Source of the DNA: Enchytraeus crypticus
Taxonomy: Eukaryota; Annelida; Clitellata; Enchytraeida; Enchytraeidae
DNA length: 64,000 nucleotides
Assembly: GCA_905160935.1 (NCBI GenBank)
Contig: CAJHZI010000547.1
Location: 3,341,501 to 3,405,500, forward strand
Direction: 5' to 3'
Shown: positions 41,238 through 52,500 of the stretch, piece after piece
Layout: each line of letters starts with the position of its first letter
Position numbering within the stretch: position 1 is the stretch's first letter
Made by a program: the position numbers and the translations under genes
The notes under the pieces: model-generated
Seen by the model: the letters and a program-made list of their open reading frames with translations, nothing else
What the model was told of the DNA's origin: nothing
Database searches by the model: none

Positions 41238-43309
41238 GGAAGTCAAGCCGTTTCTTTTTGGAGCCAACCTGATTGCTCTGAAGAAAAAGACAGGCGGGCT
41301 TAGACCGATTGCTGTGGGCTACTCTTGGCGCAGGATCGCTGCCAAATGTGCTAATTCCTTCGCCCTAGACAGGCTCTCAAACTCTCTTCAACCTATCCAG
41401 GTAGGCGTGGGTGTCAAAGGAGGTTGTGAAGCCGCCGTGCATGCCACCCGACGATTCATTACCAGCATGCCAGACGATTGGGTAGTGGCTAAACTGGACT
41501 TTTGCAACGCTTCCAACTCCCTGAAAAGGGTTCCCATGCTAGAAGCTGTAGACTCTTCACTACCTGAGCTGGGGCCTTTCTGCCGTCTGTCCTATGAAGA
41601 CCCAAGTGTTCTACGTTTCGGTCAACGGGTGATCATGTCTAGCGAGGGGGTACAACAGGGTGACCCTTTGGGCCCTCTCCTGTTCAGTTTGACAATACAC
41701 CCGTTGCTCCAGTCGCTATCTTCTTCTCTGAAAATAGGTTACTTAGACGACATAACTGTGGGCGGAGTTGAGTCTACCGTGGCGGATGATATCTCAAGGC
41801 TGATGGTTGCGGGAAAGGCTTTGGGGCTAAGCCTGAATATAAATAAATGTGAGCTCATTACCACTCGATCCGACAGTAACTTTCCGGCCATCACTACATT
41901 CATTCGTGTAAAACCTGTCGAAGCCAGTCTACTTGGAGCTCCATTGCAGACGGGTCAAGCTATGGATTTGGCTCTCAATACTCAGTGCTCTAAACTAGAG
42001 AGAGCCGCGAGCCTGTTGAAGCTCATCTCCGCACACGACGCTCTAACGATGTTGCGGAGCTGTGTAGGTTCTTCAAAACTCATATACATATTGCGTGCCT
42101 CTCCATGTGCGGGTCATCCAGCACTGCAGAATTATGATTCCATCATGCGAAAGTCGCTCAGTAGCATCGTTAATATTAATGTTAATGAAGCTCAATGGAT
42201 TCAGGCTAGCCTGCCAATATACTACGGAGGATTGGGTATACGCTCTGTCTCGTCGCTGGCACCTTCTGCCTTTTTGGCTACAGCCGCGGGGACTGGCGTT
42301 CTACAGGATTCAATTCTTTCCGGATTCTTTCAAATTCCCGACTTGGAGATATCCAGGATTCAGGGCATTTGGACTGCTCTGTCCACATCCGAACCTCCAA
42401 TCGGTATGATGGCTAATAGCATGAAGGCTTGGGACTCAAAGGTCACTACTGCTTTGCACACGGAACTCCTTGCGAAGCCGCTTTTGCCACAAGAAAAGGC
42501 GCGGCTGCTCGCAGTGTCGGCCCCCCATAGTGGAGACTGGATCAAGGCTTTACCAATCTCATCATGCGGCCTCCGTCTGGACGACGAAGCAGTCAGAGTC
42601 GCGGCCGGTCTTCGTCTGGGCACTACCTTATGTGAGCCACACAACTGCATTTGTGGTGTCTCAGTCAATGCGTTAGGCATTCACGGCCTGTCGTGCAAGC
42701 GTAGTGCCGGCAGAATCAGCAGACATCAGTTCATAAGCGACTTGATCTGGCGCGCCCTGAGTCGAGCGAATATCCCAGCCAATCAAGAGCCCCTGGGATT
42801 GATCCGCACTGATGGTAAACGTCCAGACGGTGTCTCTCAAATTCCATGGGCAGAGGGGAAGTGTGTTAGCTGGGACGTCACTGTTACGGACACTTTCTCA
42901 GTAAGCAATCTCGGCCTTTCTTGCGCTGCTGCTGGTGCTGCAGCAGAGGCCGCGGCTAATAGAAAAACTCTGAAGTATGCCGAAATCTCTGGCAACTATA
43001 TCTTCATGCCTATTGCCTTTGAGACCCTGGGGCCCATCAACTCTCTCGCATCAGACTTTATTGACGAAATAGGCAGGAGGACCAGCGCCATTACTGGTGA
43101 TAAGCGCGAAAAATCTTTTCTTTGGCAGCGACTGTCTATTGCCCTCCAGCGATTCAATGCAGTCTGCTTCAGTGGCACTTTGGCTAAAGCGGCTTCCCAG
43201 AGTGCAGAGGAATTATTTTAATCGCTTTTTTTAAAACTTTTAATTAAATAAAGTCTCTTTTATCTTATTTTTTAGCCCAGAGCCCTTTACAGCCCAGGGC
43301 ATTAAAAAA
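41238..43309 (+). mobile_element. RLE-type LINE, 5'-truncated insertion with perfect TSD
   Basis: Element boundaries are set by the identical 14-bp duplications on each side. The 3' UTR is short (taatcgc, aattaaataaagtctctt, tttagcccagagcccttta) and ends in an A-rich run (attaaaaaaa). The 5' end is cut within the RT domain, a usual result of incomplete reverse transcription. It lies between the UNC-93-like and GFPT genes, in the same orientation. Confidence 0.9.
41239..43221 (+). CDS. RLE-type LINE ORF: reverse transcriptase plus C-terminal nuclease-like domain
   Basis: The frame is open without interruption from the insertion junction to a stop at 43219-43221 (660 codons, 5'-truncated, no true start). 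Order of domains: KKTGGLRPIAVGYSWRRIAA (RT fingers), VAKLDFCNASNSL (motif A, catalytic Asp), GVQQGDPLGPLLFSL (motif B) and GYLDD (motif C, both Asp present). Later come CICGVSVNALGIHGLSC (a Cys-Cys-His-Cys cluster) and KRPDGVSQIPW with SWDVTVTDTF. A CCHC cluster followed by RPD and D resembles the zinc knuckle and restriction-like endonuclease of R2/R4/NeSL-type LINEs; that clade assignment is inference. No stops suggests a young insertion. Two decayed relatives are at 27050-28262 and 28265-28600. Confidence 0.88.
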   Translation, partial: EVKPFLFGANLIALKKKTGGLRPIAVGYSWRRIAAKCANSFALDRLSNSLQPIQVGVGVKGGCEAAVHATRRFITSMPDDWVVAKLDFCNASNSLKRVPMLEAVDSSLPELGPFCRLSYEDPSVLRFGQRVIMSSEGVQQGDPLGPLLFSLTIHPLLQSLSSSLKIGYLDDITVGGVESTVADDISRLMVAGKALGLSLNINKCELITTRSDSNFPAITTFIRVKPVEASLLGAPLQTGQAMDLALNTQCSKLERAASLLKLISAHDALTMLRSCVGSSKLIYILRASPCAGHPALQNYDSIMRKSLSSIVNINVNEAQWIQASLPIYYGGLGIRSVSSLAPSAFLATAAGTGVLQDSILSGFFQIPDLEISRIQGIWTALSTSEPPIGMMANSMKAWDSKVTTALHTELLAKPLLPQEKARLLAVSAPHSGDWIKALPISSCGLRLDDEAVRVAAGLRLGTTLCEPHNCICGVSVNALGIHGLSCKRSAGRISRHQFISDLIWRALSRANIPANQEPLGLIRTDGKRPDGVSQIPWAEGKCVSWDVTVTDTFSVSNLGLSCAAAGAAAEAAANRKTLKYAEISGNYIFMPIAFETLGPINSLASDFIDEIGRRTSAITGDKREKSFLWQRLSIALQRFNAVCFSGTLAKAASQSAEELF

Positions 43310-43323
43310 AATAAGACAACTTA
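43310..43323. repeat. Target-site duplication, right
   Basis: Identical to 41224-41237 (aataagacaactta). Confidence 0.9.
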
Positions 43324-43371
43324 AATGTTATATTCTCTTTAACCTAGAGGAGACTTAAATGAGAGCCACCA

Positions 43372-43389
43372 ATTGGTCTATAGACCAAT
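43372..43389. repeat. 18-bp perfect palindrome
   Basis: attggtctatagaccaat is its own reverse complement with no loop. No known role; noted only as structure. Confidence 0.7.
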
Positions 43390-43639
43390 CAAAGTTTAGG
43401 ACACCAAAGAAATTTGTCTGAATTAGGCCTACTTTAAATTAGGCTTGTAAAACTTAGCTCAACAATAAAGTAAATATAGTTTATTTTCGTCCAGTTTACA
43501 GGCCTACGTTTATTATACGGTATTGAAGATTAGGTGAATGATAATCTTGTTGTATAACTTAATGAATTTTAATGTGTTGCTCAATCATTTGACTAAAATG
43601 CCGCTGGCCATATAATTATAGCCTATATATTAATCAACA

Positions 43640-44740
43640 AGGATTTAACGTCCTGTTCCTCACCATAAGGCAATGACAGGGAAGTCTCTGGATGACTCTA
43701 CACACACAGGCGCCAAAGCACCACAAGATGACGACTGAGTACACAAAGGCCACAAGAGAAAGCGAGATCAAAGAGTGCAAATCCATGATCCAATCAAGCG
43801 GGTCAAAGTTTAGACCTATGATGGAGAGAAATTGGTTTTTAGCTTGCCAAGGAAAGCACCAATGCAATTACAAGATCGAAGATCTTGTGGCAGATGGTTC
43901 CATATTGTCGGAGCAGAAAACATGAAGAAGCGTCTGCCCGTGGCAGATTTAATGTTTGGAAGAATGAGAAGATTTTTACTAGAGGAACATGCATCGTTTT
44001 CACTTGCAACAAATAAATAAGAAAGGCTTAGAAAGCGATCAATTAAATGTTTACTTTTAAATAAATAAAAAACATTTTAAAATTTAAATTTTACATTTTG
44101 AGTCTATTTAAAATTAAATTACAAAAACTTAAAATTAAATGATCGTGTCCGCAATAACGACTCCATCTAGACCTACTGTCATCTAGCGGACTTTAGATCT
44201 TGATGACACCATGCAGCCTCCACAGAAATCAAAGACCTACGCAGTTTAACAGGAACTGAGAATTCCGGTAGAATAGGATGCTGTACTTTTATGATAAATT
44301 GTGTAGGATTGTGTACCAATGAAGCTGTATGGAATATTTCAGTTGCCGTTTGCTACCAGTTAACGTTTTAACATGATGAGACATTCAAGGCTACATGCAT
44401 TGCACAAACCTGGCTATTATATAATTAGTCGAGATTTCCTCTATATAGGCCTACTGCTACCCACCTACGTTCTCGTTCGTTTATTATTTTCGCATACACT
44501 CGTTGCAGAGCAGCAGTAATTTGGATCATGTGCAATTAGAAAATATGTAGGACGCTACAGTATGATGTAGTCCTACTTAATAAACGCGTAATTATACCTA
44601 GGTTAGGCCGTTCAAGAAATTTCAAACCAGCATCGTGAATGATGTCCACCACCGCTAGAGATATAACAACCGTTTTGTAATAAGTACAACACTAAAAATA
44701 TTTTACAAATAAAATAATAGTAATATCAACATTTAACAAT
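43640..44740. other. Intergenic, one SINE tail
   Basis: A minus-strand SINE tail (ggatttaacgtcctgttcct, caccataaggcaatgacagg) is at 43641-43682. The frames across 43690-44020 are not recognised and look like chance. Nothing else is supported. Confidence 0.45.
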
Positions 44741-44751
44741 GATGATGCCGA

Positions 44752-44779
44752 TGCGATGGTGATGATGACGATGATGATT

Positions 44780-44812
<33 letters not shown>

Positions 44813-44935
44813 ATGATGACGACGACGACGACGATGATGACGATGATGACGATGATGATGATGGTGATGATGATTATGATGACGATGACAATGATGACGA
44901 CGACGACGACGATTACGATGATGATGATGCTGATT
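44752..44935. repeat. (GATGAC/GATGATG)n microsatellite
   Basis: About 180 bp of mixed gat, gac and gatgatg triplets. Open frames on both strands here (poly-Met, poly-Ile/Val) are by-products. Confidence 0.95.
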
Positions 44936-45329
44936 ATTAAATTGTTTATAAAAAAATTTATGATATTATACAAATTTGTACATTAATAATTCTAATAATA
45001 ACACGCATTATAGTTAAATGGTCAACCATGTTGATATCTATCACTTGTAATACCATGTAGGCCTACATGTTTAAACCGTTAGGCAATTTATAGTTTATTT
45101 CCCTGTAACTACCCAGGGGCGTTTTCCTCTTTTGGCCTATGATGCAAAACGCAAGGTATGGTACCGCAAAAAAACGCAACTTTTAGGGGGCTCCCGTACT
45201 ATTGTAGATACCCCCTAAGTTTGAACTCCAGGTATCCCGCGGAGAATTTCGTTACGCAAACCGCGTCATCGCTTGTATGGCTAAGACGTCCCTGTATATG
45301 ACTACCTAACCATGGAGTCCTGGAGGAGA

Positions 45330-45480
45330 CTTAATCCCGCCGTCATCATAATTGACGGCGGGATTAGCGTACTTGGTTTAGTTGCTCGCCAATTATCGAA
45401 GTTAAGCTGCATCGACCTCGGTTAGTACTTGTGGGTGACCACCTTGGAAGACCGAGTGTTGATAAAAGCTTAAGAAGGAA
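45330..45480 (+). mobile_element. 5S-rRNA-like SINE with 5' hairpin, copy 2
   Basis: The segment cgaagttaagctgcatcgac, then ctcggttagtacttgtgggt and gaccaccttggaagaccgag, matches 5S rRNA in order (GAAGTTAAGC, GGTTAGTACTTG, GGGTGACC, CCTTGGAA) more closely than the copy at 25530. A perfect 14-bp inverted repeat (taatcccgccgtca at 45332-45345, its complement at 45353-45366, 7-nt loop) abuts the 5' side. The downstream 150 bp (to about 45640) may be the SINE body. Confidence 0.75.
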
Positions 45481-46258
45481 AATCCCAGGGTGATGGAAGG
45501 TTATTCTTAAGTCCGCGCCGGCTGCAAATTGATGCGCCATCAAAAGGCAACGATTACTAATAACCATGGAGAGGAAGGAGGAAATGGGTCTTAAACAAGC
45601 ATCTGTGCTTCCTGACCCAGTGTGCCGTTATGTTATGTTATGAGTCCTTTAATATCCGAGATTTTGCTTTCAGATCAGATCTATAGCGGCCGAACAATTG
45701 GAACTTCCTGAAATCATCTTTCGATAAAAAGCACTTTACAATTATTAATTTGAAAGTCATAATATAATAAAAACGCTGCGGCTGTGCTGTTAACAAAAAC
45801 ACTGTTAGCGAATTATTGTAGCTTATAAAACATTATTAGTCCTAATATCCACATCTCCTATAATATCTACACCGTCATCATCATCATCCTCATGGTATGA
45901 TTTGGTATCTATAAATATTCTAAATAACTGAATTCTTTTAGAATATTCTTATAAATATTCTTAGAATAATAATCACTTGATTCACTTCCAGAAACCTGAA
46001 GGATTACATAGAAGAATTTGGTATTTCATTATTTTTTATTGCTAGATTAGATAATGTTGCACTTCACTAATCCGAAAAATAACAGTATTGATAACACTGG
46101 CCACACCTATCGCTGCTTTGATTGACAGTTGTGATGTCATGTTTACATTGTAAACTACACTTGGTGGTGGCTCGAGCACGGCCTGTATTCGCTCTGTCAG
46201 GTTTACGCCTAATCCTAACTCAGCCCACTGCTATACGACCGTCCACTGCTCTCACTCG

Positions 46259-46400
46259 TATAAATACCGGTTACACGAAATTTCTACTCAATCTGATCTA
46301 TTTCATCAGGGAGTTTACAACCAAGCGCGCTCTTTCATCATTTGTGTAAGCCACGTAGCGCCTTTAAAGAGTAAACAATAACAGTTAGGTGTATAAATAA
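46259..46400 (+). promoter_or_regulatory. GFPT core promoter candidate, two TATA-like boxes
   Basis: tataaata at 46259-46266 and tataaataa at 46392-46400 lie 265 and 132 bp upstream of the GFPT start codon. The nearer one fits a short 5' leader. There is no transcript evidence. Confidence 0.4.
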
Positions 46401-46523
46401 GGTCTCTAAGCAAGATATTAAGTACTACGTTCAGTTCCTGTACGACTGTAGATTTTAATACCTGTGTTTGGAGTTCGAATCTTGTTCGCTGTTTACTGAA
46501 CCGACGACTCGAGGGTTGCAGAC

Positions 46524-49500
46524 ATGTGTGGTAAGTTCTTATTAGAAGTTATAAAACTAATAGAGATTCATGCAGGCACTTGATACAGTTGGCATGGTTT
46601 CTTGTTTTCTTGTCGATTTGAAACTTTCCTGCAAAGCCTTTGGTATACTATTAATTATTAATCCTTTGTATACCGTCTTGAGTCTTGACCCCATCATCAC
46701 TGCACAAAATTCTGGTGTTTTTTATGATATTAGTACTGTACTTTCTAATACTTAAATTTCAAACTAATGGATCTTAACGCCTGCTTCGGTTCTGCCATGA
46801 AAAATTTGTAATGAGACCTAACATGTTAGTGTTAATAAAACATGGCATGAAATAAATTTGCAGAGCTCTGTCTTTAGCTTTACATTGGACAAGTCTGCAT
46901 ATCTGTCAATTAAATTTTCCACAGTTCCGTAACATAAATAGAACACTGTGCGCTATAGGGCAAAACCTACATGTATAAATAGTACATATTTATTGTATAG
47001 GTGTGACATTTTCTTCTACGTCTATAACAACCTTGGATAGTATTATATCTTGATCATTTTGGACTTTTTATCTTATGGTCTGTGAACCTATGGTCTCATA
47101 TTTATGGGGCAAATGCGCAATTACCTTGCAATGTAACCACTTATCAGAATAATAGTTGGGGGTATGGCGGAGGCATAATATAACCCTAAGAAATGTGAGA
47201 CATCCAAAAAGCTACTAAATCTTGACTCGTTTTCACGATAACGTAATACTTGATTGTCTTACTTTTCTTTCGCTTGAATATATTCATATTCAGCCTTGTC
47301 CTGGCCTTGTTATGGTTTTGGTTAGGATTAGGGTGAGGGTTAGGATATGTTTAGAGCTCATGAAAATTCTGGGCATTGTCTAATTAGGTTAAATCTAATT
47401 TCTAGTGTGATATCTCTAATAACATTAAGTAAATCTAGTGTTTAGTGCTAAGAGCTAGATTATGCATAAGTCCATGCTAACTATGATATACCATATAATT
47501 AGAAGTATGTATTTAATTTTGAGTAATCTTAACATACATTAAAAGATGTACCACCTATAGACGTTATCAGATGTAATTTGGTGATAAAGTTGATAGGTTT
47601 AGAACAGATGAACTTTATAAAATGATTTTGAAGGATGATAAGAACTAAAGAATTGGTTTTTCACTAAGAATTTCATCCAATAGTTAATATTAGTTATTTC
47701 TTATTATCATAGTCTTGAAATATGCATGGATCTCACTCCATTGTTAGCTCAGGTGAACACTGTTGAAAATTCTTATAAATTTAATAAGGTAGGAACCTTT
47801 CTATAAATTTAGCATGTAGAAACCTTAGAAAGGAATTTTGTATGAATGATTTAACAAAATTTGGCAAAGTTGTAGTTTAGGTAGGACTTCTTACTCTGCA
47901 CCCTTACTAATTCCATTTAAGCCTCACTGTCTCTACTGTCCCTACCCTTCCTAATTCCATTTAAGCCTCAAGTGGCCTATGCTTAACAGTAAGTAATAAT
48001 CCTTAGGAATGCCAATTGTTGCAATGAACAGTAAGTCTTTAAGTGAATTAGATGTTTTTATATAACTGTTTGTAAACTGGTTTTATGTACACTGATTGGC
48101 AGTTGAGTAGCATAGTAGTATGTGTACTTTGTAGGCTTATAAATTGTACAAGTGTATCAACAATATTTCAAGCTTATCCTGTATCCTGTACTATTTGTTT
48201 TGCTGTATGGGATTTCTTTATGTCAAAAGAATTTCAGGTTATTTAATTTCAGTGACTGCTTTTGAAATCTATAATTTGCAATATTTGAGAGAATAAGGTT
48301 ATAAATCTTAGCAGGATAAAAATTTTAATTGAACTGAAGTTCCAAACAAATATTCCTGACTAAGCTACTTAGTGTAGAGTGCATTCACTCAAAATTATGA
48401 TTTAGAATCTTTCACTGGACATCTTTTAACATCAGACAAAAAGCTAAACTGTCAAGGAATTTCTTAAGCTGTTGCAATGAAATATTTGAAATATATGATG
48501 CTTTCAAAATAGATTGGCTATATAAGATCTTTTAAAGTACTTCGATCTGATAATATTTACTTGTATTTACACAATATCGAGTTAAATTGGCAAAGTTATC
48601 TAAGAATTTCCAGTGGGGTTGGTTTTAGAATTCACCATATTTGTTGAATCTTCTGATTGGTTTTATGACTGAGTTGATTTTGCATAATTTTTTGAACTCT
48701 TTTGGTTTTTTCTCTTTGGCTTTGAATTAATTCAATAACAGTAGTGCTATAATTGTTGTAATTGTTGTTGTTGTGTTCATACATTAATTATGCATAGGAA
48801 GTTTTCTATTGTGTACAGATCAAAAGGCTTTATGTCTATATACATGATTGTATGATTATTAATCTACATGTAGATTTATTGTTGATATTTTAGTCTGAAG
48901 AAATAACAAAATTGGTTAGACAAATCTACACAGAGTTTTAAAACTACAAATTTAACTATATTCATAAGAGTTATTAAAAAAACTGGGACCTGAGTATTAC
49001 ATGAAATGAAATAAATTAGATATTAAAATAAGGTATAAAAGAACTAGCTTACTGAGACCTGTGTCATTTGAGCATTCTCTCTCTTAGTGCACTGCCTACT
49101 GGCAGGTCCATGGTATATAACGCCTCCACTCTTCTCTGTCTTGAGCCTTCCTCTTCATTTCCACATATGAGTGGGTCTTTAAATCATCTAACATACCTAA
49201 TCTCGGCCTACCCCTGCCTCTTATTCCTTCTATTCTACCTTCTATGACCTCTTTTAATAGACCATCCCCCCTTAGAATGTGTCCTATCCAACTCTTCTTC
49301 CTATTTCTTAATACATTTATCAACTGCCTATCTGTGCCAACTCTCTCTAGAACTTCCTCATTTGTAGCCTTTTGAGTCCAACTAATCCTCTCCATTCTTC
49401 TCCAAATGCACATTTCCAATGCCTCCAGTTTCATGATATCTTCCTTCCTTAAGGTCCACGTTTCACATCCATACAATAGCGTGGTCCAAACCAAAGTTTT

Positions 49501-52500
49501 CGCTATCTTTATCTTTGTAACTTTCTTCAGACTTTTTGTTAATAGTTCTTTTCTATTACCAAAGGCCGCTTTTGCTTGTGCAATCCTACTGCATATTTCA
49601 GTCTCGCATTTCCCGTCATCGGTTATAGTATGACCCAAATATTTGAAACTCCTTACCTGTTCTAATTTAGTGCCATTTATTGTGATATTAACTTCACCTT
49701 TATTATTTGACACTCTCATAACCTTGGTCTTTTTTATATTAATCATCATGCCATATCTCAATGCTTTATCATTCAGCCTATCCATTATCTTCTGCATTCC
49801 AATCTCGCTACCCGCTACCATTCCTTGGTCATCTGCAAATCATACATCTTGTAACTATTTCCCTCCTACTTTTATTCCTTCTTCCATGTCTTCCATGGCT
49901 TCCTCCATCATTGCCTCAGCGTAAATGTTAAAGAGCAGCGGCGAAATCTTGTCTTACAACCTTGTCTTACTCCACGTCCTATTTCGCCTTCTTCTGAATA
50001 TTCTTTTTGGATTTTGATTACTGCTCTTTGATTCATGTACAAGTTCAAAATTAGTCTTCTGTCCTCCAGTCAATTCCTATTCTTTTCAAGATATTCATCA
50101 TCGTTATCCAATCAATCCTGTTAAAGGCCTTCTCGACGTCTACAAAGCATACAAAAACGTCATTTCCATATTCTAAGCTTCTTTCACAAAGAACCCGCAT
50201 TACCCCTATTGCTTCTCTTGTTCCGCATCTTTTCCTAAAACCAAATTGTGTCTTGCTCAGTAACATCTCTGCTTTCGGCTGAATGCGATTATTTACCATC
50301 TTTAATAAGATCTTTGATGCATGAGGTATTAAACTGACTGTTCTGTCATCCAAAATCTCCACAGCATTGGTTTTTTTGGGAATTGGGATCATCACTGACT
50401 TGGTAAAGTCGTCTGGCCCAATACCAAGGTTTTTTAGCTGTATTTGCTTTACGAAAGCCATAAACTTCTTTTGCACCTATTTTAATGGCCTCGTTTAGCT
50501 GACACCATCTTTCATTTACCCCTGTTCTTTCGTAGTCCTTCATTTCCTTAACTTCTCTTTCAACTACTTCCTGAAACTGACTTATTTTCTCGTTCAATCC
50601 GTTCAAATTCCATCTCTTACTGCTTTTCTTCTTAAGTATTTTCTTCAGCTGAAGCCCTACTTTTTCCATTACTAGATTGTGGTCTGAATTAATATCGGCT
50701 CCTGGATAAGCCCTTGAATTCTTCACACTATTCCTGTACCATTGCTTAAATGCATTAACTGCACAAATTAAAGGTCTATAAAGATCATGTATTATTCTGT
50801 TCGTATTTATAAGAAAATAGTATTTTTATATTTATGAGAAAATAATATTTTTGGTTCTTTGTATAGGAAATTTTAAAAATTACAACCTAATTGAATCTGT
50901 GGACCAACAGTGCCATGAGTAGCACTTGATTGAAGGATATTAGCTATTAGTAATGAAACAGTCAATGGAGTCTCTCATATTTAAGATTAACTGGGCAATA
51001 AAAATTTACAATAAACAGCAGTTACGGTGAAATGAATGTAGGCGTAATTTATAGCTAATTATTTTCCAGGATGTTTACAACCTTTGGTGTTGTAAATATT
51101 TGTTGATAAACATTTATTTGTGGCTACTACAATGTTTTGACTATTTCCTCACTCTGGAGATGACACAGTTGACGAGTATATGGATGGGATATACTGCTTT
51201 ATCCTTTCCTTTCAGTTCTTATCTCTCTCTCTCTTAGTGCACTGCCTATGGGCAGGTCCATGGTACATAACGTCTCCATACTTCTCTGTCTTCTGCTTTC
51301 CTCTTCATGTCCCCATATGAATGGTTCCTTAAATCATCTCGAATTGCCTTTGCCTCTTTTTCCTTCCATTCCATCAGTTCTTCTTGTGGTAGTCAGTAAA
51401 ATGGGTTACAATGTGACTATTTCCTGACCTTTTGACTTGATTTTCTGAACTTTGATCTTTTTAAATCTTGGAGATTTTGATTATGATGCTAGTAAAGTTG
51501 ATTTTCATTTAAGTTAAGATGAAAAATGGTTGCTTAGTTGTGAGTATGAATATATTGCATTTAGTGATGATTACATGTATCCTAATTACGTTATCTCATA
51601 AAGAAGTGTAATCAAAGGCATATTATGACAAATTTAAGTGGATAGCATTGTCTAATATTAGATGTATGAAATGTTTCTTATCTCTATATCTTCCTGTTGT
51701 TTTGAGAAATAAAAGTTTTTTAGGAATGTTGTATATACTTGGCAAAATATCAGTTATACATAGTTGTATGTAGTATCTTTTGTAACATTTATAATTAATT
51801 TACGTAGGTGTTGCTTCAAGTTACGAAGATCCTTTTAGAGTGCTTTCGTTAGTTGTCTGTTTTGAGTACTATACCAATTATAACAGTGTCCATTTATTTT
51901 GTCAAAAATGTCTGTATTTTTAGTTGAGTAGCTAATTTGTTTAATATATTTACTGTATCCTGGTGATTTATATAACGTTGATGTCTTTCAAGGTAATACT
52001 AAATAGAAGTCTGTGGTCGCATAACCATTTTTAGACTGAGCTTTCGGATTTAGGATTTTAGGATGTATCGGAACTACTTTACAATCCCTACCAATGATTA
52101 GTAAATACATTGTTTTAATACTGGTTTCAATTCTCAACCACTGATTAGTTAGTGCATTGTTTAAATACTGGTTTCAATTCTCAACCACTGATTAGTAAGT
52201 GCATTGTTTAAATACTGGTTTCAGTTCTCAACCACTGATTAGTAAGTGCATTATTTAAATACTGATGTCAGTCCTGAACCACTGATTAGTAAGTGCATTG
52301 TTTGAATACTGGGTTCAGTTCTCAACCACTGATTAAGGGCACAGTTACCTTTGCACCAGGGCACTAAGGTTATGCAGTCAGGACGCTTGCCATCTGACCT
52401 GGACACTCAGCTTGACTCCTTTATGGAAGGAATTCCCGCTCGTGAAAGAGCTCCCAATATTATGTTGTAATAATGGTAACAACAACAATAATAATAATAA

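Noticed and set aside
45110-45295. Second hAT-like MITE (caggggcgt ... acgtccctg ends)
   Set aside because: The terminal match is only 8 of 9 and no convincing 8-bp duplication fits the ends, so boundaries cannot be supported.
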